A stretch of DNA of 64,000 nucleotides, taken from contig JADKID010000038.1 of assembly GCA_016721425.1 (NCBI GenBank), forward strand, positions 1 through 64,000, given 5' to 3'. Source of the stretch: Bryobacterales bacterium. Its GTDB lineage: Bacteria; Acidobacteriota; Terriglobia; Bryobacterales; Bryobacteraceae. Of the stretch, positions 45,965 to 54,861 are shown piece by piece. The position numbers and the translations under genes are program-made. Position 1 is the first letter of the stretch. The number at the start of each line of letters is the position of its first letter. The notes beneath the pieces are model-generated. The model had not been told where the DNA came from. It searched no databases and saw only the letters and a program-made list of their open reading frames with translations.

Positions 45965-47311
45965 TCACTTTTTCAACGCCACCTTCATGCCGTCCTTCAG
46001 CTCCGGCGCAGGGTTGATCACCAGATCCTCACCGCCGATCAAGCCGCTCTCCACGCGCAACCCCTGCTGTGTGTTGCCGCTGGTCTGGATGGCGCGCTCC
46101 ACTAGTTTGCCGCCGACCAGAATCAGCACCTTGTCGTTGCGCACCGTCGAGGTGGGGATGAATACCACGGGCTTGCCCCCCGTGGCAGCTCCGCCGGTGG
46201 TCTGCTTATCGTCTGAGAGAAACGCCACGGAGGCATTCATCTCCGGCCGTAGAAACTCGTCGGGGTTCAGCACTTTCACCTTCACCTGCACGGTCGCCTT
46301 TTGCCGGTTGGCCTCGGGCGAGATCTCGTCGATGACGCCCTGCCACTTGCGGTCCGGGTAGGCGTCCACCGTGATGATGCCCTTCTGCTTGGGGCCCAGC
46401 TTGTTGAAGTCGTTCTGCGAGATGTCGAGCTCCACGCGCAGATCGTTGAGATCGGCCAGCGAGACCACATAGCCCTTGGCGCCGCGCTCGCCCACGAAGC
46501 TCGTGGTGACGAACTCGCCGCGCTCCACGCCGCGCTCCAGGATGGTGCCGCTGACGGGCGCCTTGATCACCGTGTTGTTCAACTGCGTCTGAGTGAACGC
46601 CACGATGCCTTTGATTTGCTCGATCTGGCCCTTCAGCGCGTCGATCACTTCCTTGCGCGGGCCGATGCGCACCAGATCAGAGGTTTTCTGCAGCGAATTC
46701 ACGCGCGCCTGCGCCGCGTCGTAGCGCGCTTGCGCGTCATCGAGCGAGGACTTCGAAAAGATCTTCTCCTGTGCCAGTTGCCGCGTGCGCTCCAGCGCGA
46801 TCCTGGCGTTGATGAGATCGGCCTGCGCCTGCTCCACGTTGGCCTTGGCGGCCGCTATCTCCTCCGGCCTCGATCCGTTCTCCAATTCCGCCAGGCGCGC
46901 CTGCAGGTTGAGCAACTGGCCTTGCGCCTGCTGCACTTGTGCCCGGTATTCGTCGTTTTCCAGACGAACGATGACCTGGCCCTCTTTCACTTTGTCGCCC
47001 TTCTCGACGCCGATCCATTCCACCTTGCCCACCACCTTGGAGGCCACCTGAATCTTGTGCGCCGCGATGATGTAGCCCGTGGCGTTGAGCACCACTGCTT
47101 CTCCGGCCGCGCCGCCGGTCTGCTGCGCCTGCGCTCGCACCGTGGTGACCTCCGGCAATTGCGTCAGCTTCTGATACGTCTGCCAGCCCACACCGGCCAG
47201 CACGAAAAAGAGGATGCCGCCAATGATCCAGCGTGTGGCCCATCTGGAGCCGCTGCCGGCCATAACTGGGGCGCCCCTTTCGATCCGTAGTCCTTTGAGT
47301 TCCTGATCCAT
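45965..47311 (-). CDS. MacA/HlyD-family membrane fusion protein
   Basis: This periplasmic adaptor is 448 residues from the ATG at 47311. One N-terminal anchor helix (WIIGGILFFVLAGVGWQTY) is followed by the first lipoyl half (ATGYIIAAHKIQVASKVVGK, then VEKGDKVKEGQVIVRLEN). A long alpha-helical hairpin of about 130 residues (AQVQQAQGQLLNLQARLAEL and so on) comes next. The second half (VIKAPVSGTILERGVERGEF) and a beta barrel follow. The family fits MacA-type exporters coupled to FtsX-like permeases. It lies between the second permease and the ATPase in the same operon. Confidence 0.92.
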   Translation of the reverse strand: MDQELKGLRIERGAPVMAGSGSRWATRWIIGGILFFVLAGVGWQTYQKLTQLPEVTTVRAQAQQTGGAAGEAVVLNATGYIIAAHKIQVASKVVGKVEWIGVEKGDKVKEGQVIVRLENDEYRAQVQQAQGQLLNLQARLAELENGSRPEEIAAAKANVEQAQADLINARIALERTRQLAQEKIFSKSSLDDAQARYDAAQARVNSLQKTSDLVRIGPRKEVIDALKGQIEQIKGIVAFTQTQLNNTVIKAPVSGTILERGVERGEFVTTSFVGERGAKGYVVSLADLNDLRVELDISQNDFNKLGPKQKGIITVDAYPDRKWQGVIDEISPEANRQKATVQVKVKVLNPDEFLRPEMNASVAFLSDDKQTTGGAATGGKPVVFIPTSTVRNDKVLILVGGKLVERAIQTSGNTQQGLRVESGLIGGEDLVINPAPELKDGMKVALKK

Positions 47312-47324
47312 AAAAGTGCGTTGT

Positions 47325-48491
47325 TTAAACCTGGCGGAGCGCCACCAGGATCTGTTTCCGGGCTGCGCTGAAAGCGGGCAAAAAACCACCAAAAGCGCCC
47401 ATGAAGAGCGCAAAAACCATCCCTTTTAGCATGATCTGCGGCGAGACGTGAAGCTGGAAGGCCACCTCCGCAAACGTCACGCTGCTGCCGATGCCGGTGG
47501 TGATTCCGCTGAGCGGGAGCACCAGCAGGATCCCGAACAGGCCGCCGAGCAGCGAGAGGAGGATGGACTCCAGCAGAAAGCTCGCCAGGATGGCGCGCCG
47601 CGAGAAGCCGAGAATTCTGAGCGTGCCAATCTCTTTCGAGCGCCGGGCCACGGCCGCGTACATCGTGTTCATCGCGGCGAAGCAGGATCCGATTGCCATG
47701 ATCAGAGCCACGAAGGTGCCGAGGTAACGCACAAGATCGCCGGACGAGGTCTGCATCTCGAAGTAGTCCTTCTCCGAGCGCGCCAGCACGTTGAGCCGCG
47801 TGTCGTAGCCGAGGTCGTTGATCAACGCCTGGTGCGCCACGGCATCGGTGGCCCGGATCAGTGCCGAGCTGAGCACGTCCGTTCTTTCAAAGTCGCTGGC
47901 GGCCTGATTGAGATCAGAGAGAATCTCGGAGTTGCGGGCCAGTTGCGGGCTCTCGAACACGCCCACCACGTCCCATTCGCCGCGCCCGAATTTGAGCTTT
48001 TTGCCGATCTGAGCATCCGGAAAACGCTTGGCCACGGAGTTGCCGATGGTGACCTCGCGGCGGCCGGGCGTGAACCAGCGTCCCTGCTTGAGAGTCATGT
48101 CCTCACGCATCTCCAGTCCGATGGGCGTGAGGCCGCGCACGTTGATGTTGGAGCCTTCCGGGAACTCCTGGCTGACGAGGTTGATCACCGTCACCATCTC
48201 CAGCGAAGCGAGAGGCTCGCCCTTGGCGCTTCGGGCGATGCCCTGCTTGTACTTGAGCTCGTTGAAAACCGTGCGCGCGAAGTTCGAGCTCAACTCCGAA
48301 TCCGAGCCTTTGCGCGTGAGCAGGATTTGCAGGGGATGGCCGGAGGATTCGAATGCGACGCGCAGACCGTCTACCAACGCGAAGGCGGCCAGCAGCACGG
48401 CTACGGTGAGGGCGATGCCGAGCGCGGTCATCACAGTGGTGGTCTTGCGAACCGCCAGGTTCCGGATGTTGTAGGAGAGCGGTATAGCCAT
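47325..48491 (-). CDS. FtsX/MacB-like ABC transporter permease (second of two)
   Basis: This is a 388-residue permease: one N-terminal helix (TTTVMTALGIALTVAVLLAA), a large periplasmic MacB-core domain (GSDSELSSNFARTV to LARSEKDYFEMQ), and three C-terminal helices including GTFVALIMAIGSCFAAMNTM, with the cytosolic coupling segment ARRSKEIGTLRILGFSRRAI. The pattern is the MacB/FtsX family. It starts at 48491, 16 bp after the first permease, and ends 13 bp before the fusion protein. Confidence 0.92.
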   Translation of the reverse strand: MAIPLSYNIRNLAVRKTTTVMTALGIALTVAVLLAAFALVDGLRVAFESSGHPLQILLTRKGSDSELSSNFARTVFNELKYKQGIARSAKGEPLASLEMVTVINLVSQEFPEGSNINVRGLTPIGLEMREDMTLKQGRWFTPGRREVTIGNSVAKRFPDAQIGKKLKFGRGEWDVVGVFESPQLARNSEILSDLNQAASDFERTDVLSSALIRATDAVAHQALINDLGYDTRLNVLARSEKDYFEMQTSSGDLVRYLGTFVALIMAIGSCFAAMNTMYAAVARRSKEIGTLRILGFSRRAILASFLLESILLSLLGGLFGILLVLPLSGITTGIGSSVTFAEVAFQLHVSPQIMLKGMVFALFMGAFGGFLPAFSAARKQILVALRQV

Positions 48492-48507
48492 GGGAGTTCC
48501 TCGGAAG

Positions 48508-49668
48508 TCAGTCCGTAAACCGCAGTGCGTCGATGATGTTCGTGCGTGAGGCGTTCCAGGCCGGCACGATGGCGCTGGAGATGCCGATGATCATCGAGAG
48601 TCCCAGCAGCGCCAGCAGCACCGGCGGCTGGATGGTAAGCGTCTTGGTCTGATCGACGATGGCTGGTCCCTGGCGGATGCCGATGCACAGGACCTGCGCG
48701 ATGGAGAGGCCGACAACGCCGCCGATGAGGGCGATGATCGCCGACTCGGCGAGGATCATCCCCATGATCGTGCTGCTCTGGAATCCGAGCGTCTTCAATA
48801 CGCCCACCTCCCGCACACGCTCGCGGACGCTCATGGCCATGGTGTTGGCGCTGATGAGCAGGATGGTGAAGGTGACGGCTCCGCAGATGCTCATCAGGAT
48901 GACCTTGATGTTGCCCAGGAACGAGAGGAAGGAAAGGCCGAACGAATACTCGCTCTCAGTGCGCGTCGGGGCGGGTGCGTTGGCGAAGAGCTCGTCCACC
49001 TCTTTCGAGATGCGCGGGATGTCGGCTGCGTCCGTGGCGAGTATGGTGAAGGTGCCGGCGGCGAGGCGGGAGGAGTTGCGCAAGGCATTCTCCAGGTACT
49101 TGAAGTTGAACCAGAGCGTATCCTCGTTGCTCTCCTCGGAGGAGTAGATGCCGCGCACGGTGAGGTCGAGATCGAAGGGGAAGATATCGCCTTTGATGAG
49201 AATCTTGTCGCCGACTTTGAAGTTGAAGCGGTCCGCAAGGCTTCTGCCGAGGATGCAGCCGGCGGGGTCGCGGATGAATGCCTGTTTCTGCTCGTCCGGG
49301 ATCTGATAGTCGAGATAGATTTTGAAGAGGCGGTCAGCTTCGACGGCGAGCCTGGGGAAGAAATTGCGCTGGTCGCGCGAGTCCCTATACGCTCCTCCAT
49401 ACCACTGCCAGATGGCCACTTCCTCGACGCCGCGGACTTTGCGGATCTGCTCGCGGTAGTAGATGGGCATCGGAAAGACGATAGAAACCTTGTGGCGCGT
49501 AACAGCGCGTCGCGCCTGGGCCGTGGGCGGGGCGCCGAAGAATAGGGCATAGTAGAGCGCCGCCATCACGCCGAGCAGGCAGAGCGAGATCGACAGGCTG
49601 AAGATCGTCAGAAAACTGCGCCGGCGGTTGCGCAGGCAGTTCTTTACAATCAAGGTCAGGAATCTCAT
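48508..49668 (-). CDS. FtsX/MacB-like ABC transporter permease (first of two)
   Basis: This is a 386-residue permease with the same layout: an N-terminal helix (FLTIFSLSISLCLLGVMAAL), a large extracytoplasmic domain (including VEEVAIWQWYGGAYRDSRD), and C-terminal helices with VREVGVLKTLGFQSSTIMG. It is the first gene of the operon that continues with the second permease, the MacA-like adaptor, the ATPase and the ATP-grasp ligase. Two separate half-permeases instead of one MacB fused to its ATPase give a heterodimeric exporter. The divergent tadA starts 46 bp away. Confidence 0.92.
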   Translation of the reverse strand: MRFLTLIVKNCLRNRRRSFLTIFSLSISLCLLGVMAALYYALFFGAPPTAQARRAVTRHKVSIVFPMPIYYREQIRKVRGVEEVAIWQWYGGAYRDSRDQRNFFPRLAVEADRLFKIYLDYQIPDEQKQAFIRDPAGCILGRSLADRFNFKVGDKILIKGDIFPFDLDLTVRGIYSSEESNEDTLWFNFKYLENALRNSSRLAAGTFTILATDAADIPRISKEVDELFANAPAPTRTESEYSFGLSFLSFLGNIKVILMSICGAVTFTILLISANTMAMSVRERVREVGVLKTLGFQSSTIMGMILAESAIIALIGGVVGLSIAQVLCIGIRQGPAIVDQTKTLTIQPPVLLALLGLSMIIGISSAIVPAWNASRTNIIDALRFTD

Positions 49669-49714
49669 GGCTTCCTCATATTCTAAAGGCGGCTGACAGC
49701 GGCGCGTGTACCGA

Positions 49715-50200
49715 ATGGATAGAACTCAATGTATCGCGGATGGAGCGGCGGAATCAGCCGATGAACGGTGGATGCGGGAGGCGCTTTCCCTGGCTTGCGA
49801 GGCCGAGGCTAGAGGCGAGGTGCCGGTGGGGGCGGTGATCGTTCGCGAAGGCGTCGTACTGGGGCGAGGGTACAACCAGCCCATAGCAGCATGCGACCCC
49901 ACCGCTCACGCCGAGATGGAGGCCGTGCGGGCGGCGGCCGCGGCGGTGGGCAACTACCGGTTGGAGGGCGCCACTCTGTACTGCACGCTGGAGCCGTGCG
50001 TGATGTGCGCCGGGGCGCTGGTGCATGCGCGGGTGGGACGACTCGTATTTGGCGCGCGAGATCTGCGGTTCGGCGGAGTGCGCAGCAAGTTCCGGCTGGC
50101 CGACAGCGATATTCTCAATCACCGGATTGAGGTAGTGGAGGGAGTGCTGGCGGCTGATTGCGTGGAGTTGCTGGAGAAGTTCTTTCGGGGGAGGCGGTGA
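49715..50200 (+). CDS. tadA: tRNA-specific adenosine deaminase
   Basis: TadA deaminates the wobble adenosine of tRNA-Arg(ACG) to inosine. With the ATG at 49715 it is 161 residues; a GTG at 49706 adds three. The zinc deaminase motifs are THAEMEA (His ligand and catalytic Glu) and EPCVMCAGAL (two Cys ligands). The family segments RGEVPVGAVIV and VFGARDLRFGGVRSKF are present. A strong terminator follows 20 bp after the stop. Confidence 0.95.
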   Translation: MDRTQCIADGAAESADERWMREALSLACEAEARGEVPVGAVIVREGVVLGRGYNQPIAACDPTAHAEMEAVRAAAAAVGNYRLEGATLYCTLEPCVMCAGALVHARVGRLVFGARDLRFGGVRSKFRLADSDILNHRIEVVEGVLAADCVELLEKFFRGRR

Positions 50201-50220
50201 AAGCGCCGGAGTAAGAAGAA

Positions 50221-50246
50221 AAGGCCGGGCGGTCCTGCCCGGCCTT
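50221..50246. terminator. strong intrinsic terminator after tadA
   Basis: The stem AAGGCCGGGC/GCCCGGCCTT with a 6-base loop (GGTCCT) is followed by CCTTTC, and is preceded by an A-rich run on the other strand. It lies between the convergent tadA and the Cys-rich gene and can serve both. Confidence 0.85.
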
Positions 50247-50268
50247 CCTTTCACAACCGACTAGCGAA

Positions 50269-50847
50269 TCATGCGGCCTGGCGGACCGGCACTCTGAGTA
50301 CCTCGTGGAGAGAAGTTCTGCGAATCTCCACCACCTTGCGCACTTGCCATGCGCTTTCGGTCTCCTGCTGGCCGCTGAAGTATTCATCCAGGGGAAACAG
50401 CGCGTAAGGCTTCAACTCCCGGTAAACCCGGCCCAGCTTCTGCTGAATCCGGTACATCGAGTGGAAGTAGAGGCCACGATCCATCTTCAGCCGGCGGCAG
50501 CAAAGTATGTAGTCCGCGCCCAACAAATAGTGCCACGAGAAGATACGCCACTCCTCCGGCGTCAAAGTTCGTTTCGTCACCAGGTAAAAATCGGCGGCGT
50601 ATTCTTCGTCCTTGCGGCCCCAAGTGCACTTGCCGCCGCTGGGTGAGCGATCCAGGCGGACGTGGCAGAGGTGTTTCTCCTTGGTGGCACACTCGACGAA
50701 TCGTGCGTAGCAGGCACGGAAGATTGCGCGGAACACGCATTTGCAGGGACATTCGCGACCCGTATTTCTAAAGAGCAGGCCGGAGCCATTGCAGTGTGCG
50801 CAATTGACTGAAGCCAGGGCGAGAGTATCGGATTGGGTCCACTCCAT
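50269..50847 (-). CDS. Cys-rich zinc-finger-like protein with a sigma-like HTH part
   Basis: This is a 192-residue protein not assigned to a family. The N-terminus has a DnaJ-like CxxC cluster (CAHCNGSG and ECPCKC), then further Cys/His residues (FRACYARFVECATKEKHLCH), probably a zinc site. The C-terminal half (LTPEEWRIFSWHYLLGADY, then YFHSMYRIQQKLGRVYREL) has the spacing of a sigma-70 region-4-like helix-turn-helix. No partner gene is adjacent. The divergent XRE regulator starts 276 bp away. Confidence 0.6.
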   Translation of the reverse strand: MEWTQSDTLALASVNCAHCNGSGLLFRNTGRECPCKCVFRAIFRACYARFVECATKEKHLCHVRLDRSPSGGKCTWGRKDEEYAADFYLVTKRTLTPEEWRIFSWHYLLGADYILCCRRLKMDRGLYFHSMYRIQQKLGRVYRELKPYALFPLDEYFSGQQETESAWQVRKVVEIRRTSLHEVLRVPVRQAA

Positions 50848-51079
50848 GATTCTGTTTTCCTCTTCATTTGGCGGGAACCCGGCCTCACACCGGACCCCCG
50901 TTATTAACTAGCTCGATTTCACCACAGCCTCGAAATCCGTCAATCCGCCAAATCCGGCACCCCCTCAAACGCGGGTATCGGCCGCCCCCTCATTGTGGGG
51001 AGTGTCTGACCGTTTAGAATCAATAAGATGAGGTGCATTCCGTGGAAATATTAAAGTCGCTAAACTAGAATAAAGAGTG

Positions 51080-51103
51080 AGTACCAGGACCAGTCCTAGT
51101 ACT
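51080..51103. promoter_or_regulatory. palindromic operator candidate upstream of the XRE regulator
   Basis: Arms AGTAC-x-AGGAC and GTCCT-x-AGTACT-type (AGTAC pairing GTACT, AGGAC pairing GTCCT) surround a CA centre, 20 bp before the regulator ATG. The two-part dyad symmetry and position suit autorepression by the dimeric HTH protein. Confidence 0.6.
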
Positions 51104-51123
51104 ATCCTATTTCTAGGAGAAAT

Positions 51124-51879
51124 ATGCTCCTGGAATCTCGTAGAGTCACGTTCGCTCTCATCCAGAAACGACTGTTGGAATTGCTCCGGTATCGTTTGCG
51201 CAATGGCGATTTCACGGAGCGGGGCCTGGGACGCGTTGTAGGGATCTCTCAGCCGCACATCCACAACGTGTTGAAAGGAGTCAGAGTACTCAGTCCGGAC
51301 TTGAGCGACATGCTCATCACCGGATTGGATCTCTCGCTGGTGGAGTTGTTGGGCGCGGAGGAACTGGCGGACGCTCTGCTATCCAAGCAGGCGCGCCGGC
51401 AGGGCGCGCAGGCGGTACCCGTGCTGCCGGGTCGGATTGGCCCGGAAGATCCGTTTCCAGCCTGGCGGACGGTTGCCGAGTGGGTGGTGGCACGGGACCC
51501 GGAAATCCGCACGCTGCGCCGTCCGGCGTTTGTCCGGTTGGGGGCGGACGCTGCGATCTCTCCGGTTTGGGCGAACTATGGCTTTGGCCTGCTCGATTTT
51601 GACGAAGCCAGCAGGGCCGAACCCGGCCTGCCGGCCTGGTATGCGCTGCGGTGGCGCGGCGCAGGCTACGTGCGCCAGGTTCGCCTCCAAGGGCAGAGGC
51701 TGGAGGTGCTGGGGCAGAAGACCCTGGAGGGGAGCGGGGAACTGGAGTTCCTGGAGGTGGGCGAGGTCTCGCTTCTGCAGACGGTGCGGGCGCGATTGGT
51801 TTGGGTGGGACGGGACCCGATGCCGGCGGGGTGGCTGCCTCAGGCAGGCCTTTGGCTGCCGCGGGCGGCCCGCTCGTAA
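51124..51879 (+). CDS. XRE-family transcriptional regulator with a long C-terminal domain
   Basis: This is a 251-residue protein. The N-terminal HTH is readable (FTERGLGRVVGISQPHIHNV, LKGVRVLSPDLSDMLITGL). The C-terminal half (about residues 110-245) is beta-rich, with WYALRWRGAGYVRQVRLQG and LQTVRARLVWVGRDP, and resembles the LexA/S24-like fold of phage repressors. I cannot identify a Ser-Lys catalytic pair with confidence. The ATG at 51124 follows CTAGGAGAA. Its 3' end overlaps the convergent glycosyltransferase by 40 bp. Confidence 0.75.
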   Translation: MLLESRRVTFALIQKRLLELLRYRLRNGDFTERGLGRVVGISQPHIHNVLKGVRVLSPDLSDMLITGLDLSLVELLGAEELADALLSKQARRQGAQAVPVLPGRIGPEDPFPAWRTVAEWVVARDPEIRTLRRPAFVRLGADAAISPVWANYGFGLLDFDEASRAEPGLPAWYALRWRGAGYVRQVRLQGQRLEVLGQKTLEGSGELEFLEVGEVSLLQTVRARLVWVGRDPMPAGWLPQAGLWLPRAARS

Positions 51880-53018
51880 ACATCGAGGACCTCGCGGGCC
51901 GTGTCTTCCCAGCGGAAGTGGCGGCATCGCTCGGCGCCGCGGCGCACCAACTCGGCCCTCAACCCGCGGTCCAGCAGTACTTCCTTCATCCCGCGTGCGA
52001 TATCGAAGACGTTATCGGGGCTGACGATCATGGCTGCGTCGCCGACAACCTCGGGCAGGGACGTGGAACTGGAGCAGATCACGGGTGTTCCGGATGCCAT
52101 TGCTTCCAGCGGCGGCAGGCCGAATCCCTCGTAGAGGGAGGGGAAGACGAAGGACTCGGCCGCCTCGTAGAAGACGCGCAGCGTGTCGAGCGGCACGAAG
52201 CCCAGGAAACGGACGTGCTGTTCGATGCGGGACTGGATGACGGCCTGGCGCACGGCGGGGAAGCGGGAGATTTCATCGCCGATGATGATGAGCCGAAGTT
52301 CCTTCCACAGCGGGTCGTCCTGCAACTCCCCCTTCAGGAGCGAGAATGCCTCTACCAGGCGCGGGATGTTCTTCTGGGGGCGAATGGTGCCGGCATAGAG
52401 CAGGAAAGGATAGTGGACCTGATACCGCTCCAGGATGCGGCGGCGCTCATGCGCCCACGCCTCCGGTCCGGCGGCGCGGGTGGTGGCGCCGGGAACGTGA
52501 TGGGTATAGCGCGGGTCTGCCGCGCCATAAATCCGCTGCACACGTTCGGGCGGGATGCCCAGGAGATGGATGACATCGTGCCGCGTGGCCTCGCTGACGG
52601 CGATCACGGTTTCGGCGCGCATCATGCCGCGGCGGGCCTGGAAGCGGCGCACTTCGTGCTGCCATCCGGTGGGCGAGTCAAACACGATGGTGGACAGATC
52701 GTGGACCGTCACCACGAAAGGCTTCGGCAGCATGACGGGTACGGCGTTGAGGGGGATGTGCGTGAGGTCCGGCTTCAACGAGCGGGCGAAGAACGGGAAT
52801 GCGATCTGATCAAACGGCTCGTTATCATTGCGCTCATAGAAGATGCGCTCGAAGTTGGCCGGCAGGCCGTCGAATTCATGGGCTTCGTTCTGGTGGGCGA
52901 CGAGCAGGAAATGATGCGGGGCGTTGAGCGTGGCAAAGCCCCGCAGCAGGTTACGAATGTAGGTGCCAAATCCGAAATCCCTGACGTGTCTGGCGTCGAG
53001 TACGATGCGGAGAGGCAT
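51840..53018 (-). CDS. family 4 glycosyltransferase (GT-B)
   Basis: This is a retaining GT-B glycosyltransferase of 392 residues. The N-terminal domain shows GFGTYIRNLLRGF (glycine loop). The C-terminal domain shows FLLYAGTIRPQKNIPRLVEA and the nucleotide-sugar EX7E motif SLYEGFGLPPLEAMASGTPV. The acceptor is unknown; cell-surface glycan synthesis is likely. It follows glyA by 16 bp, at the end of the minus-strand carbohydrate run. Confidence 0.92.
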   Translation of the reverse strand: MPLRIVLDARHVRDFGFGTYIRNLLRGFATLNAPHHFLLVAHQNEAHEFDGLPANFERIFYERNDNEPFDQIAFPFFARSLKPDLTHIPLNAVPVMLPKPFVVTVHDLSTIVFDSPTGWQHEVRRFQARRGMMRAETVIAVSEATRHDVIHLLGIPPERVQRIYGAADPRYTHHVPGATTRAAGPEAWAHERRRILERYQVHYPFLLYAGTIRPQKNIPRLVEAFSLLKGELQDDPLWKELRLIIIGDEISRFPAVRQAVIQSRIEQHVRFLGFVPLDTLRVFYEAAESFVFPSLYEGFGLPPLEAMASGTPVICSSSTSLPEVVGDAAMIVSPDNVFDIARGMKEVLLDRGLRAELVRRGAERCRHFRWEDTAREVLDVYERAARGSQRPA

Positions 53019-53034
53019 AGTGCAAGATCCGCGC

Positions 53035-54315
53035 TCAGGCCCCGACTGGCGCCATCTTCCAGGCGTAGAGGGGGAAACGGTCCGTCAGAGCCTGCACGCC
53101 CTTCCGCACCGCGGCCAGGTTGTCTTCCGAGGCGGGAGCTTCCAGCACCTGCGCGATCAGCGCCGCCACTTGGCTCATCTCGGCCTCGCCAAAGCCTCGC
53201 GTGGTCACCGCCGGGCTGCCCAGGCGGATGCCGCTCGGGTTCAGCGGCGGGTTCGGGTCGAACGGAATGCCGTTCTTGTTCACCGTGATAAACGCCTCAT
53301 CCAGCGCCTTTTCGGCTTCCTTGCCGCGCAGTCCCTTGGCGAAAATGTCCACCAATAGGACATGGGAATCGGTACCGCCGGAAACCACCCGGAAGCCGGC
53401 CGCCTGCATGCCGGCCGAGAGCGCCTGGGCGTTCTTCACCACTTGCTTCTGGTACTCCACGAACTCGGGCGTCATCGCCTCCAGAAAGCAGATCGCCTTG
53501 GCGGCCATCACATGGACCAGCGGGCCGCCCTGGAAGCCAGGGAACACCACCTTGTCGATCGAAGGGCCAAACTGCGCGCGTGCCAGAATGATGCCGGAGC
53601 GCGGCCCCCGCAGCGTCTTGTGCGTGGTGGAGGTGACAATGTCTGCATACTCGCAGGGGTTGGGATAGATGCCGGCGGCGACAAGCCCCGAAAAGTGCGC
53701 CATGTCGACCAGGAACAGTGCGCCAACGGCATCGGCGATTTCGCGGAACTTCTTGAAGTCGATGATGCGCGAGTAGGCGCTGGCGCCACCAACAATCAGT
53801 TTCGGCTTGTGCTCTTCGGCCAGGCGGGCGAGCTCTTCATAGTCGATGGTCTCGTCGCTCTGCTTCACACCGTAAGGCACGATGTTGTAGGTCTTGCCGG
53901 AGAAGTTCAGCGGATGGCCGTGCGTAAGATGGCCGCCGTGCGAGAGGTTCATCCCGAGAATTGTGTCGCCGGGGTTCAGCACGGCCGCGTAGGCCGCCTG
54001 GTTGGCCGACGAGCCGGAGTGCGGCTGGACGTTGGCGTACTCGGCTTTGAAAAGCTCTTTGGCGCGATCGCGCGCGAGGTTCTCCACCACGTCCGTCCAT
54101 TCGCAGCCGCCGTAGTAGCGGCGCCCGGGGTAGCCCTCGGCGTACTTGTTCGTGAAGACGCTGCCTGCGGCTTCCAGAATCGCTTCCGACGTGAAGTTCT
54201 CGCTGGCGATCAGCTCGAGCCGCGAGTGCTGCCGCTCCACTTCGTGCTGGATGGCCGCTGCGATCTGCGGATCCACTTCGGCCAGGGGCCGCCTCATGCG
54301 CTGCTGTGCGTTCAT
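53035..54315 (-). CDS. glyA: serine hydroxymethyltransferase
   Basis: This PLP enzyme interconverts serine and glycine and supplies one-carbon units. It is 426 residues from the ATG at 54315. The N-terminus shows QHEVERQHSRLELIASENFTS. The PLP-binding Lys lies in TSTTHKTLRGPRSGI, with the HSGSSANQAAYAA segment before it. Its start follows the rpiB stop directly, with no gap, so they are cotranscribed. Confidence 0.97.
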   Translation of the reverse strand: MNAQQRMRRPLAEVDPQIAAAIQHEVERQHSRLELIASENFTSEAILEAAGSVFTNKYAEGYPGRRYYGGCEWTDVVENLARDRAKELFKAEYANVQPHSGSSANQAAYAAVLNPGDTILGMNLSHGGHLTHGHPLNFSGKTYNIVPYGVKQSDETIDYEELARLAEEHKPKLIVGGASAYSRIIDFKKFREIADAVGALFLVDMAHFSGLVAAGIYPNPCEYADIVTSTTHKTLRGPRSGIILARAQFGPSIDKVVFPGFQGGPLVHVMAAKAICFLEAMTPEFVEYQKQVVKNAQALSAGMQAAGFRVVSGGTDSHVLLVDIFAKGLRGKEAEKALDEAFITVNKNGIPFDPNPPLNPSGIRLGSPAVTTRGFGEAEMSQVAALIAQVLEAPASEDNLAAVRKGVQALTDRFPLYAWKMAPVGA

Positions 54316-54759
54316 TTAGTTCGATTTCTCCAGGCTGGCAATCTTGTCCACACGTCTCTGATGCCGGCCGCCCTCGAATGGCGTCTTCAGGAAGACGTCC
54401 ACGAGCTCTTCAGCCTGCTGCAGATTGTTGTACCGCGCCCCCATGGTCAGAACATTCGCATCGTTGTGGCGCCGGGTCAGCTCCACCTCGTCGGCACTAA
54501 ATGCCAGCGCCGCCCGCACGCCCTCCACCTTGTTGGCGGCCATGGACATGCCAACGCCTGTAGAACAGACGAGCAGGCCGCGGTCCGCTTCGCCCCTGGC
54601 CACCGCGTGAGCGACGGCGGAAGCGTAGTCCGGATAGTCAGTGGATTCGCTGGAATGGGTTCCATAGTCCACTACCTCCAGACCCTTGGCCTGGAGAGAA
54701 GTGAGCAACTCTTCCTTGAGGGCAAACCCTGCGTGGTCGGCGCCAATTGCGATTTTCAT
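54316..54759 (-). CDS. rpiB: ribose-5-phosphate isomerase B
   Basis: This isomerises ribose 5-phosphate and ribulose 5-phosphate (and sometimes allose 6-phosphate). It is 147 residues from the ATG at 54759 (MKIAIGADHAGFALKEEL). The catalytic Cys is in LVCSTGVGMSMAANK and the binding segment is TRRHNDANVLTMG. It abuts glyA and follows the GH3 gene, in the sugar-related run. Confidence 0.96.
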   Translation of the reverse strand: MKIAIGADHAGFALKEELLTSLQAKGLEVVDYGTHSSESTDYPDYASAVAHAVARGEADRGLLVCSTGVGMSMAANKVEGVRAALAFSADEVELTRRHNDANVLTMGARYNNLQQAEELVDVFLKTPFEGGRHQRRVDKIASLEKSN

Positions 54760-54861
54760 GGGAGAAACCCAAGTTTATCACGCCCTCCGGAACTCGCCCG
54801 GCGGCGGGCGCCCGCGCGCGCCACTTTCCTCCGGAATCAGACGCTGAATCCTGTCCGGCGC

